Source: Providencia sp. R33
GTDB taxonomy: Bacteria > Pseudomonadota > Gammaproteobacteria > Enterobacterales > Enterobacteriaceae
DNA length: 64,000 nucleotides
Direction: 5' to 3'
NCBI RefSeq assembly: GCF_019343475.1
Contig: NZ_CP072453.1
Coordinates: forward strand, 3,534,001 to 3,598,000
In this document: positions 52,477-61,382 of the stretch, in pieces
Layout: every line of letters starts with the position of its first letter
Position numbering within the stretch: position 1 is the first letter of the stretch
Translations under genes and position numbers: made by a program
The notes under the pieces: model-generated
Database searches by the model: none
Told to the model about the DNA's origin: nothing
The model's input: the letters and a program-made list of their open reading frames with translations, nothing else

Positions 52477-53006
52477 TTCACCCCCTTGCACTGGTCTACC
52501 ACCTCACGGATATAGCCCTGTAAATAACTTATTTTGGCTCTGTCTCGCTGAATTCCGGTTCGGATATCGTGAACAATAAGTCCACCTTTTCGAGTGAGTC
52601 CGACGGTGGCTGCATCGCCCACGCTGCCGGCGCGGGCAGTGTGATTGATGGTGAGCTCACAGGTTGCAAGGTCGGCGCTGGCGAATTGCACGCGGAGACG
52701 CTCAGTGAGCAAATCATCACGCAAACGTTGAGATTCATTTTGTTCATTTAACAACCTCTGGTTATAAGTCACATCAAGCTGGTGCGAGGCCTCTTGTGCT
52801 TTTTTTAGTTGAGCGAGTTTTTCATTTGCATCAATAAAGGCTTGGGCGCTTATCGCACTGAGTGCCATTTGGTGCCCCAGTTCGCTCACACTTAACTTGG
52901 CTTTGAAGTCCAAACGTGCAATGCCAAACACCGCACCGCCGCTCACTAATGCCGCAATACAAGCAACCGCTAAATATCCCCCAAACACATGACGATAATT
53001 CACCAT
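52473..53006 (-). CDS. Inner-membrane spanin Rz (P2 LysB-like)
   Basis: From ATG 53006 (MVNYRHVFGGYLAVACIAAL) the 177-residue protein has one N-terminal membrane anchor and a long periplasmic coiled coil (IDANEKLAQLKKAQEASHQL, NEQNESQRLRDDLLTERLRV), as in Rz-type i-spanins. The gene for the outer-membrane partner Rz1 lies inside it in another frame. Its start shares a base with the endolysin stop (TAATG). Confidence 0.9.
   Translation of the reverse strand: MVNYRHVFGGYLAVACIAALVSGGAVFGIARLDFKAKLSVSELGHQMALSAISAQAFIDANEKLAQLKKAQEASHQLDVTYNQRLLNEQNESQRLRDDLLTERLRVQFASADLATCELTINHTARAGSVGDAATVGLTRKGGLIVHDIRTGIQRDRAKISYLQGYIREVVDQCKGVK
52529..52747 (-). CDS. Outer-membrane lipoprotein spanin Rz1 (nested in Rz)
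   Basis: A 72-residue reading frame entirely inside Rz. It has a lipoprotein signal MNLNVCVMICSLSVSAC (lipobox SVSAC; ATG 52747, or 52738 for the shorter form) and a Pro/Ser-rich mature part (NSPAPTLQPVSSPSITLPAP), the typical o-spanin pattern. The nested Rz/Rz1 layout is known from lambda and P2 (lysB/lysC). Confidence 0.88.
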   Translation of the reverse strand: MNKMNLNVCVMICSLSVSACNSPAPTLQPVSSPSITLPAPAAWAMQPPSDSLEKVDLLFTISEPEFSETEPK

Positions 53007-53542
53007 TACTGCCCCCATTTGCCGCACAGTAATTCGGCCTCTTGGTCACGGCGGATCACTTGGCCATAACAGCCGTTCGGCTGGCCTTTGGTTTGCCGAC
53101 AATCTTTACCGCCATCCCGCGTCCATTTAGGGAGTTCCGCACAGGCGCCTTTCATATCTCCCGCATTCAGCTTTCGGTAAAACGTGGATGAGAAACATTT
53201 AGATGGCCCGATGTTGTAAGGGCAAAATGACGCAATACCGGCGATTTGCGGCTCAGTCAGTGGTACGTGAACATGGCGTTTAACCCATGCAATCGCTTTG
53301 TCAGCTTCAATCTGATTTAGCCGGTCACATTCCGCTGGGGATAATTGAGTACCCATTTTTACCGATTTACCGTCAATGCGTGTTACACCACGACAAATAG
53401 TGACCACACCACCCCCGTCACGATATGCCTTGAGCGAATTTCCCTCTTTCTCATTCAAAAAACCGGAGAGGATCGCACCGCCACTGGCGCCAGAAATAAT
53501 CAACGCAATAACAGCCTGACTTAATCGTGATTTGGTGTTCAT
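53006..53542 (-). CDS. SAR endolysin (GH24 lysozyme)
   Basis: The 178-residue muramidase has an N-terminal signal-arrest-release helix (AVIALIISGASGGAILSGFL) instead of a cleaved signal, then the catalytic triad pattern E-8-D-5-T in EKEGNSLKAYRDGGGVVTIC (Glu of EGNS, Asp of RDGGG, Thr of VVTI). Extra cysteines (ICRG, SFCPYN, SKCFS, GKDCRQ) may control activation by disulfide exchange, as in P1 Lyz and R21. Substrate is peptidoglycan. A pinholin-type holin, probably the upstream gene, would release it. Confidence 0.93.
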   Translation of the reverse strand: MNTKSRLSQAVIALIISGASGGAILSGFLNEKEGNSLKAYRDGGGVVTICRGVTRIDGKSVKMGTQLSPAECDRLNQIEADKAIAWVKRHVHVPLTEPQIAGIASFCPYNIGPSKCFSSTFYRKLNAGDMKGACAELPKWTRDGGKDCRQTKGQPNGCYGQVIRRDQEAELLCGKWGQ

Positions 53543-53543
53543 T

Positions 53544-53831
53544 TCATAAATCCTTTGGTGATTGCTCAGTGACTTTTACAATGTTTTCAATATCGCGCTC
53601 ACTGATGGGGTGACGAGAGAAATAACGTTCTAATATGCGTGTGCGTTTCATTTGCTCACGGCGGTTTAACCGGTAGGTCATTACGCCCAATGAAACACTG
53701 GCAATCAACCCTGTTAAAAAACCCCACTCATACACGGAGAAATCACCAAAAAATCCTAAAATGCCCGACCCACTGAACAAACCGCCAAATCCAGAAAGTG
53801 CGTAAGTTAAGCGGCTCCACCAATCATTCAT
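53544..53831 (-). CDS. Holin / pinholin-like protein
   Basis: A 95-residue protein with two hydrophobic segments (LSGFGGLFSGSGILGFFG and WGFLTGLIASVSLGVMTYRL) and a charged C-terminal tail (REQMKRTRILERYFSRHPIS), directly before the SAR endolysin. This layout fits a class II holin or S21-type pinholin. Assigned mainly by topology and context. Confidence 0.75.
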   Translation of the reverse strand: MNDWWSRLTYALSGFGGLFSGSGILGFFGDFSVYEWGFLTGLIASVSLGVMTYRLNRREQMKRTRILERYFSRHPISERDIENIVKVTEQSPKDL

Positions 53832-53849
53832 ACTATTAATCCCGTTTTG

Positions 53850-54053
53850 TTAATCCCAAAGTTGGATCATGTCTTGTTTTGCCGCTGGTGCGAGTTCGGG
53901 TAATTCCACCCATTGCCCCGCGGCTAGCTGTATGCCGCCCTCAACCAAATTCGGATTGGCCTGTAATACTTGCTCAACGATGCCCTGAGTACGCCCATAA
54001 TGGCGCCAACACAACAGGTCAACGGTGTCACCTTGCAGCGCCTGTACTTTCAT
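53850..54053 (-). CDS. X: Tail protein X
   Basis: A 67-residue LysM-like tail protein X: VQALQGDTVDLLCWRHYGRT, QGIVEQVLQANPNLVEGG, GQWVELPEL. P2 X is 67 residues. Its ATG shares one base with the stop of L. Confidence 0.95.
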   Translation of the reverse strand: MKVQALQGDTVDLLCWRHYGRTQGIVEQVLQANPNLVEGGIQLAAGQWVELPELAPAAKQDMIQLWD

Positions 54054-54541
54054 TAGACGATCTCCGCAAACATGCGTAACTTGCCGAGAATATCCCGCAC
54101 AGCGTTTTGGCCATCGCGCCGTAAGTCATCAACTTGTGTACTCAAGGCTTGGGCGTGCTTTTCACCCTCGCGCGTGGTGTCAATATCGCGGTAGTTTTCA
54201 ATCAATAACGCTTTAGTAAAGCTATACACCGCATGGTGATAACGAAATACAACGGCCGTGGTGTCGTTAATTTCCGGTGATGGCACCGCAGATAATTGAG
54301 CAAAACCCTTGGCGTTCTGTTCTTGCCGCCATTCATCCAATAGCTGATTGACATACAGCACCGCTTCTGTGGCCATATGCTTTAAACGGCTTGTGGTGAC
54401 ATTACCCGTCAAACGCATGGATTGGCGTAACTGGTCTAAACCAATGTCTGGCCAAAATTCACCCGAAGTGATTTTTTCATCACCATCACTGATGCTTTCG
54501 TCTTGCACGCTATGAATTTGTTTTGATGCCACTAAGCCCAT
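54053..54541 (-). CDS. L: Head completion/stabilisation protein gpL
   Basis: From ATG 54541 (MGLVASKQIHSVQDESISDG) the product has 162 residues against 169 in P2. Landmarks are FWPDIGLDQLRQSMRLTGNV, TTSRLKHMATEAVLYVNQLL, ENYRDIDTTREGEKHAQALS and RRDGQNAVRDILGKLRMFAE. A longer reading to 54622 is not supported. It fills the head opening after DNA packaging. Confidence 0.94.
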   Translation of the reverse strand: MGLVASKQIHSVQDESISDGDEKITSGEFWPDIGLDQLRQSMRLTGNVTTSRLKHMATEAVLYVNQLLDEWRQEQNAKGFAQLSAVPSPEINDTTAVVFRYHHAVYSFTKALLIENYRDIDTTREGEKHAQALSTQVDDLRRDGQNAVRDILGKLRMFAEIV

Positions 54542-54650
54542 GATTACCCCTTTGAAAAAACGGAGGTGGACAGCGACAATACAGAGGGTTAGCCCTTTAT
54601 TATTGCTGTGCCTCCGTGGCACGCGGGTGCAACTCGGTTAACACGACTAA

Positions 54651-55427
54651 TTATTTTTTCTTAGTAGTCGTTGATTTCTTTTGTGTTTTTTTAGCTTTTG
54701 GTGGCTCAACCTCGCCATCATTATCAGAACTGGCAGGCTCTTTTTCGGCTTCAGCCTTTTTATTGACTGCCCGTAATAACTGCTCAATGTCTTTTTTCAC
54801 GCCGATTTCTTTGTCGGCTAAAATGGCTTTTTGCAGGTATTCAAGTGACTTTTCTTGCTGTTTTTCATCGGTTTTTAACGTTAAACCAATGACTTTATAC
54901 AGTTTGGCGCGTGCCCCATCGGGCATATCGGCTTGGCTGGTAATGCGTTCTAATTCAAATAATTCATCCAATGACGCAACCAATTCATCCTCTTTACCAC
55001 TCGCTTTAACGGCGAGTGACCAGTCGCAGATTTCATCCACTAAAGCCGTTGCTAAATTTCGGTTATAACTGTCTGGTAGCGGTAAATTAAACTGAATGGC
55101 ATACTCGGCCATCTTTAACGCCTCGGCATATAAACCGGCATCGATATGCCAAATCAAAGTGCGTGTGAAAACTTCATCAGCCACACCGCTTTGGCTTTCC
55201 AGCACGCCATCAATCCAGCTGCGGTAATTGGGGAGGACTTCCCGCTTATAATCGGCCTTACGGTCATTGCCGCGAATACTGCTTAACTGCGCTTGGTCAG
55301 CACGTAAGCGATGCAAAATATTTTCATACGCTGTCATATCTGCGCGTGACAGCTCGCCATCTAAATCACCTCGGCGCTCTGCCATGGTTTTTTGCCAGTG
55401 TTGCTGGGCTGGTGTTAAATGTTCCAT
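54651..55427 (-). CDS. M: Terminase small (endonuclease) subunit gpM
   Basis: From ATG 55427 (MEHLTPAQQHWQKTMAERRG) the product has 258 residues. It has the P2 M features: RADMTAYENILHRLRADQAQ, KADYKREVLPNYRSWIDGVL and DEVFTRTLIWHIDAGLYAEA, with a Lys-rich tail (KKTQKKSTTTKKK) that is longer than in P2. M and P together cut cos. Confidence 0.94.
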   Translation of the reverse strand: MEHLTPAQQHWQKTMAERRGDLDGELSRADMTAYENILHRLRADQAQLSSIRGNDRKADYKREVLPNYRSWIDGVLESQSGVADEVFTRTLIWHIDAGLYAEALKMAEYAIQFNLPLPDSYNRNLATALVDEICDWSLAVKASGKEDELVASLDELFELERITSQADMPDGARAKLYKVIGLTLKTDEKQQEKSLEYLQKAILADKEIGVKKDIEQLLRAVNKKAEAEKEPASSDNDGEVEPPKAKKTQKKSTTTKKK

Positions 55428-55490
55428 TGCGTTTCCCCGCGTTAGTTGGTCAATACAGCGCTGCAACGAATTGCAGCGCTGATTTAGTGA

Positions 55491-56528
55491 TTACTGCGCG
55501 TAATTAATGCCTTCAATCAAGCAAGACAGGCCGTAATCTTCAATCACATAGCCCTCATTACCCGATGAGTAAGTCGCCACGCGGTTATATTCCGGTTCAT
55601 CTTTGATCACACGGCGGTATTTACCTTTTTGCCAGTACACCGACAGGTTTTTAAACGTAGTGATCAACGTGGCACCATCAGGGAAGAACGGCACTTGGAT
55701 AGTTGGCAAGTTACCTAATGAGCTCAACTTCAATAACTCATTACCCGCGAGCATTTCCATGTTCGGATTTTGCTCACTGTGCTGGTTCATAATTTTGAAA
55801 TTTTTCTCGGTATAAAGCTGATAGCCCGTGATAGCCACTAATCCCTGCGCACGGCGATGCCATGGATCTAACAGAGAATTCACCGCATCGAATACCATCG
55901 CATCGGAGTTGGCATACATCCCTCTTGCAATGATCTTCCCGCTTTCATCACGGCTGGTTAACGTGACATCTTTCATCACTCGCTGTGGTGCGGCATCACG
56001 GATTTTTTGCAGCCAACCGATATTGACGTCCTGTAACAGCGGATTATCAGTTTTATTGGATTTTTTCACCCGCTTCACACCGTTAAAACCAATCATTAAG
56101 CGGTCATTAGCTTCTTGCTGTGCAATCAATTGACTAATCATGGGCTGGAACTCTGGATTTCCCGCCCATGCATCTAACCATGAATACGGTATGAACGTAT
56201 CCCAGTTGGTTTGATCGCAGCGGTAATCATCACTGCTTTCATCATGCACTTGTTCTGGGTTACGACGGTCAGTGGTCGAGGTGTTCGTACTTGCAATGGG
56301 CTTACTCACTGAGCCAAACACTTTTTGCCCCTCCTGGTCGGTCACCCCAAATGAATTGACCTCTTTTAGGAATGGGCTACTTTCCATTTTCGCCTTTTCT
56401 AAACGCTGCTGAACGGCGGGATCAACACTAAAATTTAATGATGAACCCTCGCGGCGTACCCCACTTAATCGGGCTTGCTGATCAAGCCATGAGAGATAAC
56501 TTCCCATTGATTCATTACTGATACCCAT
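55491..56528 (-). CDS. N: Major capsid protein gpN
   Basis: The 345-residue P2 N-type capsid protein (HK97 fold): YLSWLDQQARLSGVRREGSS, NTDNPLLQDVNIGWLQKIRD-like KTDNPLLQDVNIGWLQKIRD, YANSDAMVFDAVNSLLDPWH, and NYAQ at the end. P2 N is 357 residues and is trimmed at its N-terminus by the O protease. It lies between O and M as in P2. Confidence 0.95.
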   Translation of the reverse strand: MGISNESMGSYLSWLDQQARLSGVRREGSSLNFSVDPAVQQRLEKAKMESSPFLKEVNSFGVTDQEGQKVFGSVSKPIASTNTSTTDRRNPEQVHDESSDDYRCDQTNWDTFIPYSWLDAWAGNPEFQPMISQLIAQQEANDRLMIGFNGVKRVKKSNKTDNPLLQDVNIGWLQKIRDAAPQRVMKDVTLTSRDESGKIIARGMYANSDAMVFDAVNSLLDPWHRRAQGLVAITGYQLYTEKNFKIMNQHSEQNPNMEMLAGNELLKLSSLGNLPTIQVPFFPDGATLITTFKNLSVYWQKGKYRRVIKDEPEYNRVATYSSGNEGYVIEDYGLSCLIEGINYAQ

Positions 56529-56587
56529 AGTAAAAACCTTTTATTTATTGAAATTTAAGAATGCGTAAGAACGCTAATTCAGGCTTA

Positions 56588-57409
56588 TTAGTAGTCGGCC
56601 AGCTTTACCGAGCCACCCGTCACGGGAGGGCGGCTTTCCCCCGAACCATCCGTGAGTTCTAACTTTTGCTTTAATTCGCTAAAGTCATTAGCCAGCTTTG
56701 TTAACTCTTGCTTATGCGCTTCTTGGTCTGTTAATAACGTGCCGCATTGCTTTGCGGTAAGCTCAATGGCTTTTTGCAAATTTCCTGTTTCTACGGAATT
56801 GTGCTTACGCTCTACCCCTAACCACTGCATCACCGTTGATAAGAATTTCTTACCCGTTTCTTTTTCTTCTTGGTGCTCTGCCTGTTGCTCGCTTAGTAAC
56901 TGGCACTGTGTTTCTAATGATGCCGTAAAGAAATTACCGCTATCAGGTAAGCCACGAGAGACCGCGCTCAATTCAATAGGTCGAGAGCCAATGGCCGCGG
57001 GGTAATCAGTCAATGCCACGCCGGTTAAATAAGCGCGTTTGGTTTGTGGGAACGAGGGAAAATACTCAATGCTGGAAAAAATCTTTTGACCGGATTTATT
57101 CAAATTAACGATGTATTCATCTTTTAAATCATCAATATCGATGGTCACTTCTAAACCCAACTTACCGGCTAATTCACCCTCGGTCAGCTCAACGGTATTG
57201 ACTGCTGAAATCAGGCTATAGCTACGAAATTGGCTATCAGGAAACAAACTTTTAATGTGGTCTAAATTCACGCGGCCACAGTAGAATTTAGGATCGTAAT
57301 CCTGTGCCATCTGTTCGATATGTTCACGCTCAACGGGAAAACCATTGAGTGTCATCCCCTCAGCACAAGCAATCAGCTTTATCTGGCGCGTTTTTTTACC
57401 TTGCGACAT
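56588..57409 (-). CDS. O: Capsid scaffolding protein and protease gpO
   Basis: A 273-residue P2 O-like protein. The N-terminal half is the serine protease that matures capsid and scaffold (LNGFPVEREHIEQMAQDYDP, CGRVNLDHIKSLFPDSQFR, ending YPAAIGSRPIEL); the C-terminal half is an alpha-helical scaffold (about 190-265). First gene of the leftward O-N-M-L-X-lysis-R-S-V-W-J-I-H-G run in this orientation. Its promoter region, with the GGTTCTC palindrome, is shared with P. Confidence 0.94.
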   Translation of the reverse strand: MSQGKKTRQIKLIACAEGMTLNGFPVEREHIEQMAQDYDPKFYCGRVNLDHIKSLFPDSQFRSYSLISAVNTVELTEGELAGKLGLEVTIDIDDLKDEYIVNLNKSGQKIFSSIEYFPSFPQTKRAYLTGVALTDYPAAIGSRPIELSAVSRGLPDSGNFFTASLETQCQLLSEQQAEHQEEKETGKKFLSTVMQWLGVERKHNSVETGNLQKAIELTAKQCGTLLTDQEAHKQELTKLANDFSELKQKLELTDGSGESRPPVTGGSVKLADY

Positions 57410-57490
57410 AAATCAATCTCCATTTCTGACATAACTGTCATTTCGATAACGCCACTATCTCAATCATCTTCTTTTTGCTCAAAGAGTTAC

Positions 57491-57514
57491 GGTTCTCATA
57501 CGGCTATGAGAACC
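57491..57514. promoter_or_regulatory. 24-bp palindrome in the O/P divergent late promoter region (candidate Ogr site)
   Basis: GGTTCTC-ATACGGCTAT-GAGAACC, with the same 7-bp arms and 10-bp spacer as the site at 40824-40847; here the inner ATA/TAT extends the symmetry. Its centre lies 93 bp from the O start and 56 bp from the P start. Confidence 0.7.
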
Positions 57515-57557
57515 CATATTCATAGAGGGTTACGCGCGGGCGTGACAAAGTGACAGC

Positions 57558-59282
57558 ATGATGAAAACAGACATTGACCCACGGCAAGAGGCCAAAGACC
57601 TTTATTGGCAGGCTTACAGTGTTTCGCAGATTGCAAAACGGCTGGGCTTAAGCATTCACACCATTTATTCATGGCGCCGGCGCGATAAATGGGATGAAGT
57701 TTCCCCGATTCATCGTGTCGCTGACCAAATTCACGTAAAAGTATTGCGCCTCATGGCCAAAGAGACCATGACCGCCCATGACTTTAAAACTGTGGATTTT
57801 TTTAACCGCCAGTTAGACCGCATTGAACGTCTAGAACTTAAAAAACAAATGGCGGTCAACACCAAAACAAAAGCCCCTAAAAACCACTTTACCCCTGAGC
57901 AAATCGAAAAACTGAAAACCTTGGTACTGGACAGCTTATTTGAGTATCAGCGCCAATGGTGGGAAGAACGTACGCAACGAAACCGCTTTATCCTTAAGTC
58001 ACGGCAAATCGGGGCGACATGGTATTTTGCCCGCGAAGCCCTATTGACCGCATTAGAAACTGGCAATAACCAGATCTTTCTATCAGCCAGCCGCGCACAA
58101 GCCTTTCAGTTCAAACGTTTTATTCAATTGTTGGCACGTCAAGTGGGTGTTGAGCTCAAAGGCGGCGATGAAATTATTTTATCGAATGGCGCGATACTGT
58201 TTTTTCTGGGTACCGCTGCGGCGACAGCCCAGTCATACACGGGTGACCTCTACTTTGATGAGGTGTTCTGGGTATCACGTTTCTTGGAACTACGAAAAGT
58301 GGCCTCAGCGATGGCCACACAAACGGGATTACGCCGCACCTACTTTTCCACGCCATCCAGTGAAGATCACGAAGCCTATGAATTTTGGACAGGGGATTTT
58401 TATAACAAAGGCAAGCCCGAGAAAGAACGTAAAATCATTGAGCTATCCCATAAAATATTAAAACTCGGCCATTACTGCGGGGATAGTATGTGGCGGCAAA
58501 TCGTGAATATCCATGATGCCATCGCGCGCGGCCTTAACCGTGTTAATTTGGATGAAATCAAAGAAGAAAACCCGCCCGACGATTTCCGTAATTTATACGA
58601 GTGTGAATTTGTTAAAAATGGTGAACGTGCATTCAGTTATGATGCCTTAATCAATTGTGGCGTGGATGGCTATAACAGTGATGTATGGCCAGACTGGAAA
58701 CCTTACGCCCCGCGCCCGCTGGGTAATCGCCCTGTTTGGGTAGGTGCAGACCCAACCGGCACCGGTGATAATGGCGATGGTTTGGGGCTAGTGATTGCCT
58801 CACCACCGGCAGTCACTGGCGGGAAATTCCGCATTATTGAAACTATCCAGTTGCGCGGGATGGCCTTTGAAAAACAAGCCGAAGAAATCAAACGCATTAC
58901 TCAGCGTTATAATGTGCAATCCATCACCATTGATGGTACCGGTGGTACCGGTGCCGCCGTACACGAGCTGGTCGTTAAATTCTTCCCTGCTGCCAATTTA
59001 CTCAACTATTCGGCCCCTTTAAAACGCATGATGATCATGAAAATGCTCATGCTTATTCGCAATGGCCGCTTTGAATACGATGCAGGGTTACATAAACCAC
59101 TGATTACCTCATTTATGACCATCAAGAAAGTGCAAGCCCCAAGTGGGATTATCACCTATGAATCTAGCCGAGTTCGCGGCATAGACCACGGCGACCTCGC
59201 ATGGGCTGCAATGAATATTTTCTCTAACGAAGCTATATCCAGTGAAACTGGCGGCGCTGGCGCACAAGTTATGGAGTTTTAA
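57558..59282 (+). CDS. P: Terminase large ATPase subunit gpP
   Basis: The packaging motor. The 574-residue protein has an N-terminal helix-turn-helix (VSQIAKRLGLSIHTIYSWRR), an ATPase domain (FILKSRQIGATWYFAREALL, with Walker-B-like DLYFDEVFWV), and a C-terminal nuclease-type domain (WVGADPTGTGDNGDGLGLVI). It ends GGAGAQVMEF. P2 P is 590 residues. It is co-transcribed with Q, 2 bp downstream, away from the capsid operon as in P2. Confidence 0.95.
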   Translation: MMKTDIDPRQEAKDLYWQAYSVSQIAKRLGLSIHTIYSWRRRDKWDEVSPIHRVADQIHVKVLRLMAKETMTAHDFKTVDFFNRQLDRIERLELKKQMAVNTKTKAPKNHFTPEQIEKLKTLVLDSLFEYQRQWWEERTQRNRFILKSRQIGATWYFAREALLTALETGNNQIFLSASRAQAFQFKRFIQLLARQVGVELKGGDEIILSNGAILFFLGTAAATAQSYTGDLYFDEVFWVSRFLELRKVASAMATQTGLRRTYFSTPSSEDHEAYEFWTGDFYNKGKPEKERKIIELSHKILKLGHYCGDSMWRQIVNIHDAIARGLNRVNLDEIKEENPPDDFRNLYECEFVKNGERAFSYDALINCGVDGYNSDVWPDWKPYAPRPLGNRPVWVGADPTGTGDNGDGLGLVIASPPAVTGGKFRIIETIQLRGMAFEKQAEEIKRITQRYNVQSITIDGTGGTGAAVHELVVKFFPAANLLNYSAPLKRMMIMKMLMLIRNGRFEYDAGLHKPLITSFMTIKKVQAPSGIITYESSRVRGIDHGDLAWAAMNIFSNEAISSETGGAGAQVMEF

Positions 59283-59284
59283 CA

Positions 59285-60340
59285 ATGGAACAAGCAACAG
59301 AATTAGCAGCAACCGAAGAACAAACACAAAGCCCTGAATTTTGTTCATTTACGTTTGACCCGCCATCAATTGTCTCTGGCATTGGTGATTTGCTGGATTG
59401 CATGGAGTGTAACCACAATGGCCGCTGGTATGAAACCCCGATTGATTTTACTGGTATTGCTCGTTCGTTTACCTCGTCAGCTGCCTACCATCAATCACCG
59501 TTAGTGTTTAAACGTAATGTGATCACCAGTTGTTTTGAACCAACGCCGTATTTATCACGCCCTGACTTCACCACCTTAGCGCAGGATTTTGTAGTTTTTG
59601 GTAATGGCTACCTTGAAAAGCGCATTAACCGGCTCGGCGATATGCTGACATTAAAACCCTCCTTGGCTAAGTACACCCGCGCCGGTGTAAATGAGGGGCA
59701 ATACTGGCAAGTGAAGAATTACCAAGATGCCTACGAATTCCGCAAAAATAGTATTATTCATTTGAAGAATCCGTGTATTCACCAAGAGATATACGGCGTT
59801 CCCGATTATTTGGCGGGGCTTATTTCCGCTAACTTGAATCATTCAGCTACCTTGTTTCGAACAAACTATTATGAGAATGGGAGTCACGCTGGTGTCATGG
59901 TGTATCTTTCCGCGGCATTGGCTGACGACAAGGCCGTCGAGTCATTAAAAAAATCACTCACCGAAGCGCGCAAAGGTAAGGCGTTTAAAAATATCTTTGT
60001 GTATGCCGCCAACGGTGGCAAGGATGGGATTCAAATACTGCCATTTTCACAAATCAGTGCCAAAGATGAGTTTGTCGGCATCAAGGACACCACCCGCGAT
60101 GATTTGTTGGCCATGCACCGCATACCACCACAACTGATGGGGATCATTCCGCAAGGCTCGGGCAGTCTTGGTGATGTTGAAAAGGCCGCAATGGTGTTCT
60201 GGTTCAATGAGTTATTACCGTTGATGGAAAGCATGAAATCAATTAACGACATGCTAGGTGTTGAAGTGATCCGCTTTAAACAATATGCATTGCTGGATTT
60301 TTTAACCCAAGCCAAGAGCAAAGAACCCAATTACAAGTAA
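59285..60340 (+). CDS. Q: Portal protein gpQ
   Basis: The 351-residue dodecameric portal: FDPPSIVSGIGDLLDCMECN, VFKRNVITSCFEPTPYLSRP, FVVFGNGYLEKRINRLGDML, HQEIYGVPDYLAGLISANLN, and HRIPPQLMGIIPQGSGSLGD, all typical of P2 Q (344 residues). The cos-like sequence lies about 175 bp past its stop. Confidence 0.95.
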   Translation: MEQATELAATEEQTQSPEFCSFTFDPPSIVSGIGDLLDCMECNHNGRWYETPIDFTGIARSFTSSAAYHQSPLVFKRNVITSCFEPTPYLSRPDFTTLAQDFVVFGNGYLEKRINRLGDMLTLKPSLAKYTRAGVNEGQYWQVKNYQDAYEFRKNSIIHLKNPCIHQEIYGVPDYLAGLISANLNHSATLFRTNYYENGSHAGVMVYLSAALADDKAVESLKKSLTEARKGKAFKNIFVYAANGGKDGIQILPFSQISAKDEFVGIKDTTRDDLLAMHRIPPQLMGIIPQGSGSLGDVEKAAMVFWFNELLPLMESMKSINDMLGVEVIRFKQYALLDFLTQAKSKEPNYK

Positions 60341-60514
60341 CCTATCTCACCAAACGAACTAGGACGGCTTACACGCCGTTCTAGATTACAAACAACCCTC
60401 GCTTTGTTTTTCTTTTTATCTCGTGCGTACAGCCCCAGCACCCTCAAATTACCGACCTCTCGTGACTAATTTCACATTTCCCAGCGCAGTCACCATTACC
60501 CCCTTTGCGCGCGC

Positions 60515-60533
60515 TTGCTCCCCCGCCTCGCCC
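60515..60533 (-). other. cos-like cohesive-end sequence
   Basis: Minus strand GGCGAGGCGGGGGAGCAAG closely resembles the P2/186 19-base cohesive ends (P2 begins GGCGAGGCGGGG). It lies past Q, as in P2, in a GC-rich patch. The remainder of the 390-bp gap 60341-60730 holds no convincing gene; an ACACAAAAGGTGTG hairpin follows at about 60536-60549. Confidence 0.75.
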
Positions 60534-60667
60534 GCACACAAAAGGTGTGCTTTTTTGTGCAGTTGTGCCGATCACCAAAACCCGCACCAGTACAGGCACC
60601 GAATAGCAAATCGGTTAACGTTAAATTTGTGCAATTTGATACGAAATTGTGAGGTTATTTTAGGCAA

Positions 60668-60690
60668 TAAAAAACCGCTAAAAAGCGGTT
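60668..60690 (-). terminator. Terminator after the PIN-like gene
   Basis: AACCGCT / AGCGGTT stem (60673-60679, 60684-60690). On the minus strand it is followed by TTTTTTATT. Confidence 0.85.
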
Positions 60691-60730
60691 AGGTATTTAT
60701 GCCTATGCCAAGAAATAACTAGCAATAAAT

Positions 60731-61378
60731 TTACATTAATCTATAGGCATCTTGAGCTGGTAAACGCTCTTTAAAAGCAAGGTAATCATAAAAATCCCTA
60801 GTATAGGAAAATAAGCATTCACACACTTGCTCATGTTCTGTGGATCGCATTGCTAAATTAAGCATTCCATCCATTTTAGGGTGATGTTTTATTTGTGTGA
60901 GAAAATTAGAAAAGCCGAGTAGTTCAACGGACAAAAGCAACGCACTCTCAAAAGTAACAACAGAATTAATTAACCTTGCATGTACTGTTGCCACTATATT
61001 TTGATGTTGCATTACAGCTTTCAAGCACCGTTTATCACCAGTCATAAAAAGCGACTCTGGCTTTTCGACGCACGACGCTAACAATTGTTGCTCGCCTATA
61101 TCGATATGAGGTATTTCTTCCAGTTCTCTGAGTAACTGTTCGTTCTTAATTTCATCAATAATACGAACATCATTTAGAAAACGCTCAACTCTTTCATAAA
61201 TTTCTATTGTTCCGCACTTTCGTATAGCTTTTTCTGGACTTTTAGGAAGCAATTGAAACTTTGCAGTAGGGCTAACAAAAATATCGTTTGAATTTTCATT
61301 AAGAATATCAGGTAGATATTTAAGCAAATCGCACTGAGCTAGCTTTAGAATAACATCATTATCTGAAAGAACAATCAC
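60731..61378 (-). CDS. PIN-like domain protein of a putative phage-borne defence or toxin module
   Basis: The 215-residue protein begins MIVLSDNDVILKLAQCDLLK, with an acidic residue pair on a first beta strand as in PIN-like nucleases. Further acidic positions lie in IPHIDIGEQQLLASCVEKPE and FMTGDKRCLKAVMQHQ (G-E and T-G-D near the second and third acidic sites of the fold). No known family is recognised beyond this resemblance. The start is GTG at 61378, with TAGGTGA overlapping the end of the ImmA-like gene 4 bp upstream, so translation is probably coupled. DNA is visibly AT-richer than the phage structural genes. It occupies the position of tin/old in P2, between A and cos. Confidence 0.7.
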   Translation of the reverse strand: MIVLSDNDVILKLAQCDLLKYLPDILNENSNDIFVSPTAKFQLLPKSPEKAIRKCGTIEIYERVERFLNDVRIIDEIKNEQLLRELEEIPHIDIGEQQLLASCVEKPESLFMTGDKRCLKAVMQHQNIVATVHARLINSVVTFESALLLSVELLGFSNFLTQIKHHPKMDGMLNLAMRSTEHEQVCECLFSYTRDFYDYLAFKERLPAQDAYRLM

Positions 61379-61382
61379 TCAC

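Noticed and set aside
60423..60692. Short open frame over the cos region
   Set aside because: It runs across the cos-like site and a terminator, has no ribosome site and shows Ala/Pro/Cys-rich composition typical of a chance frame.
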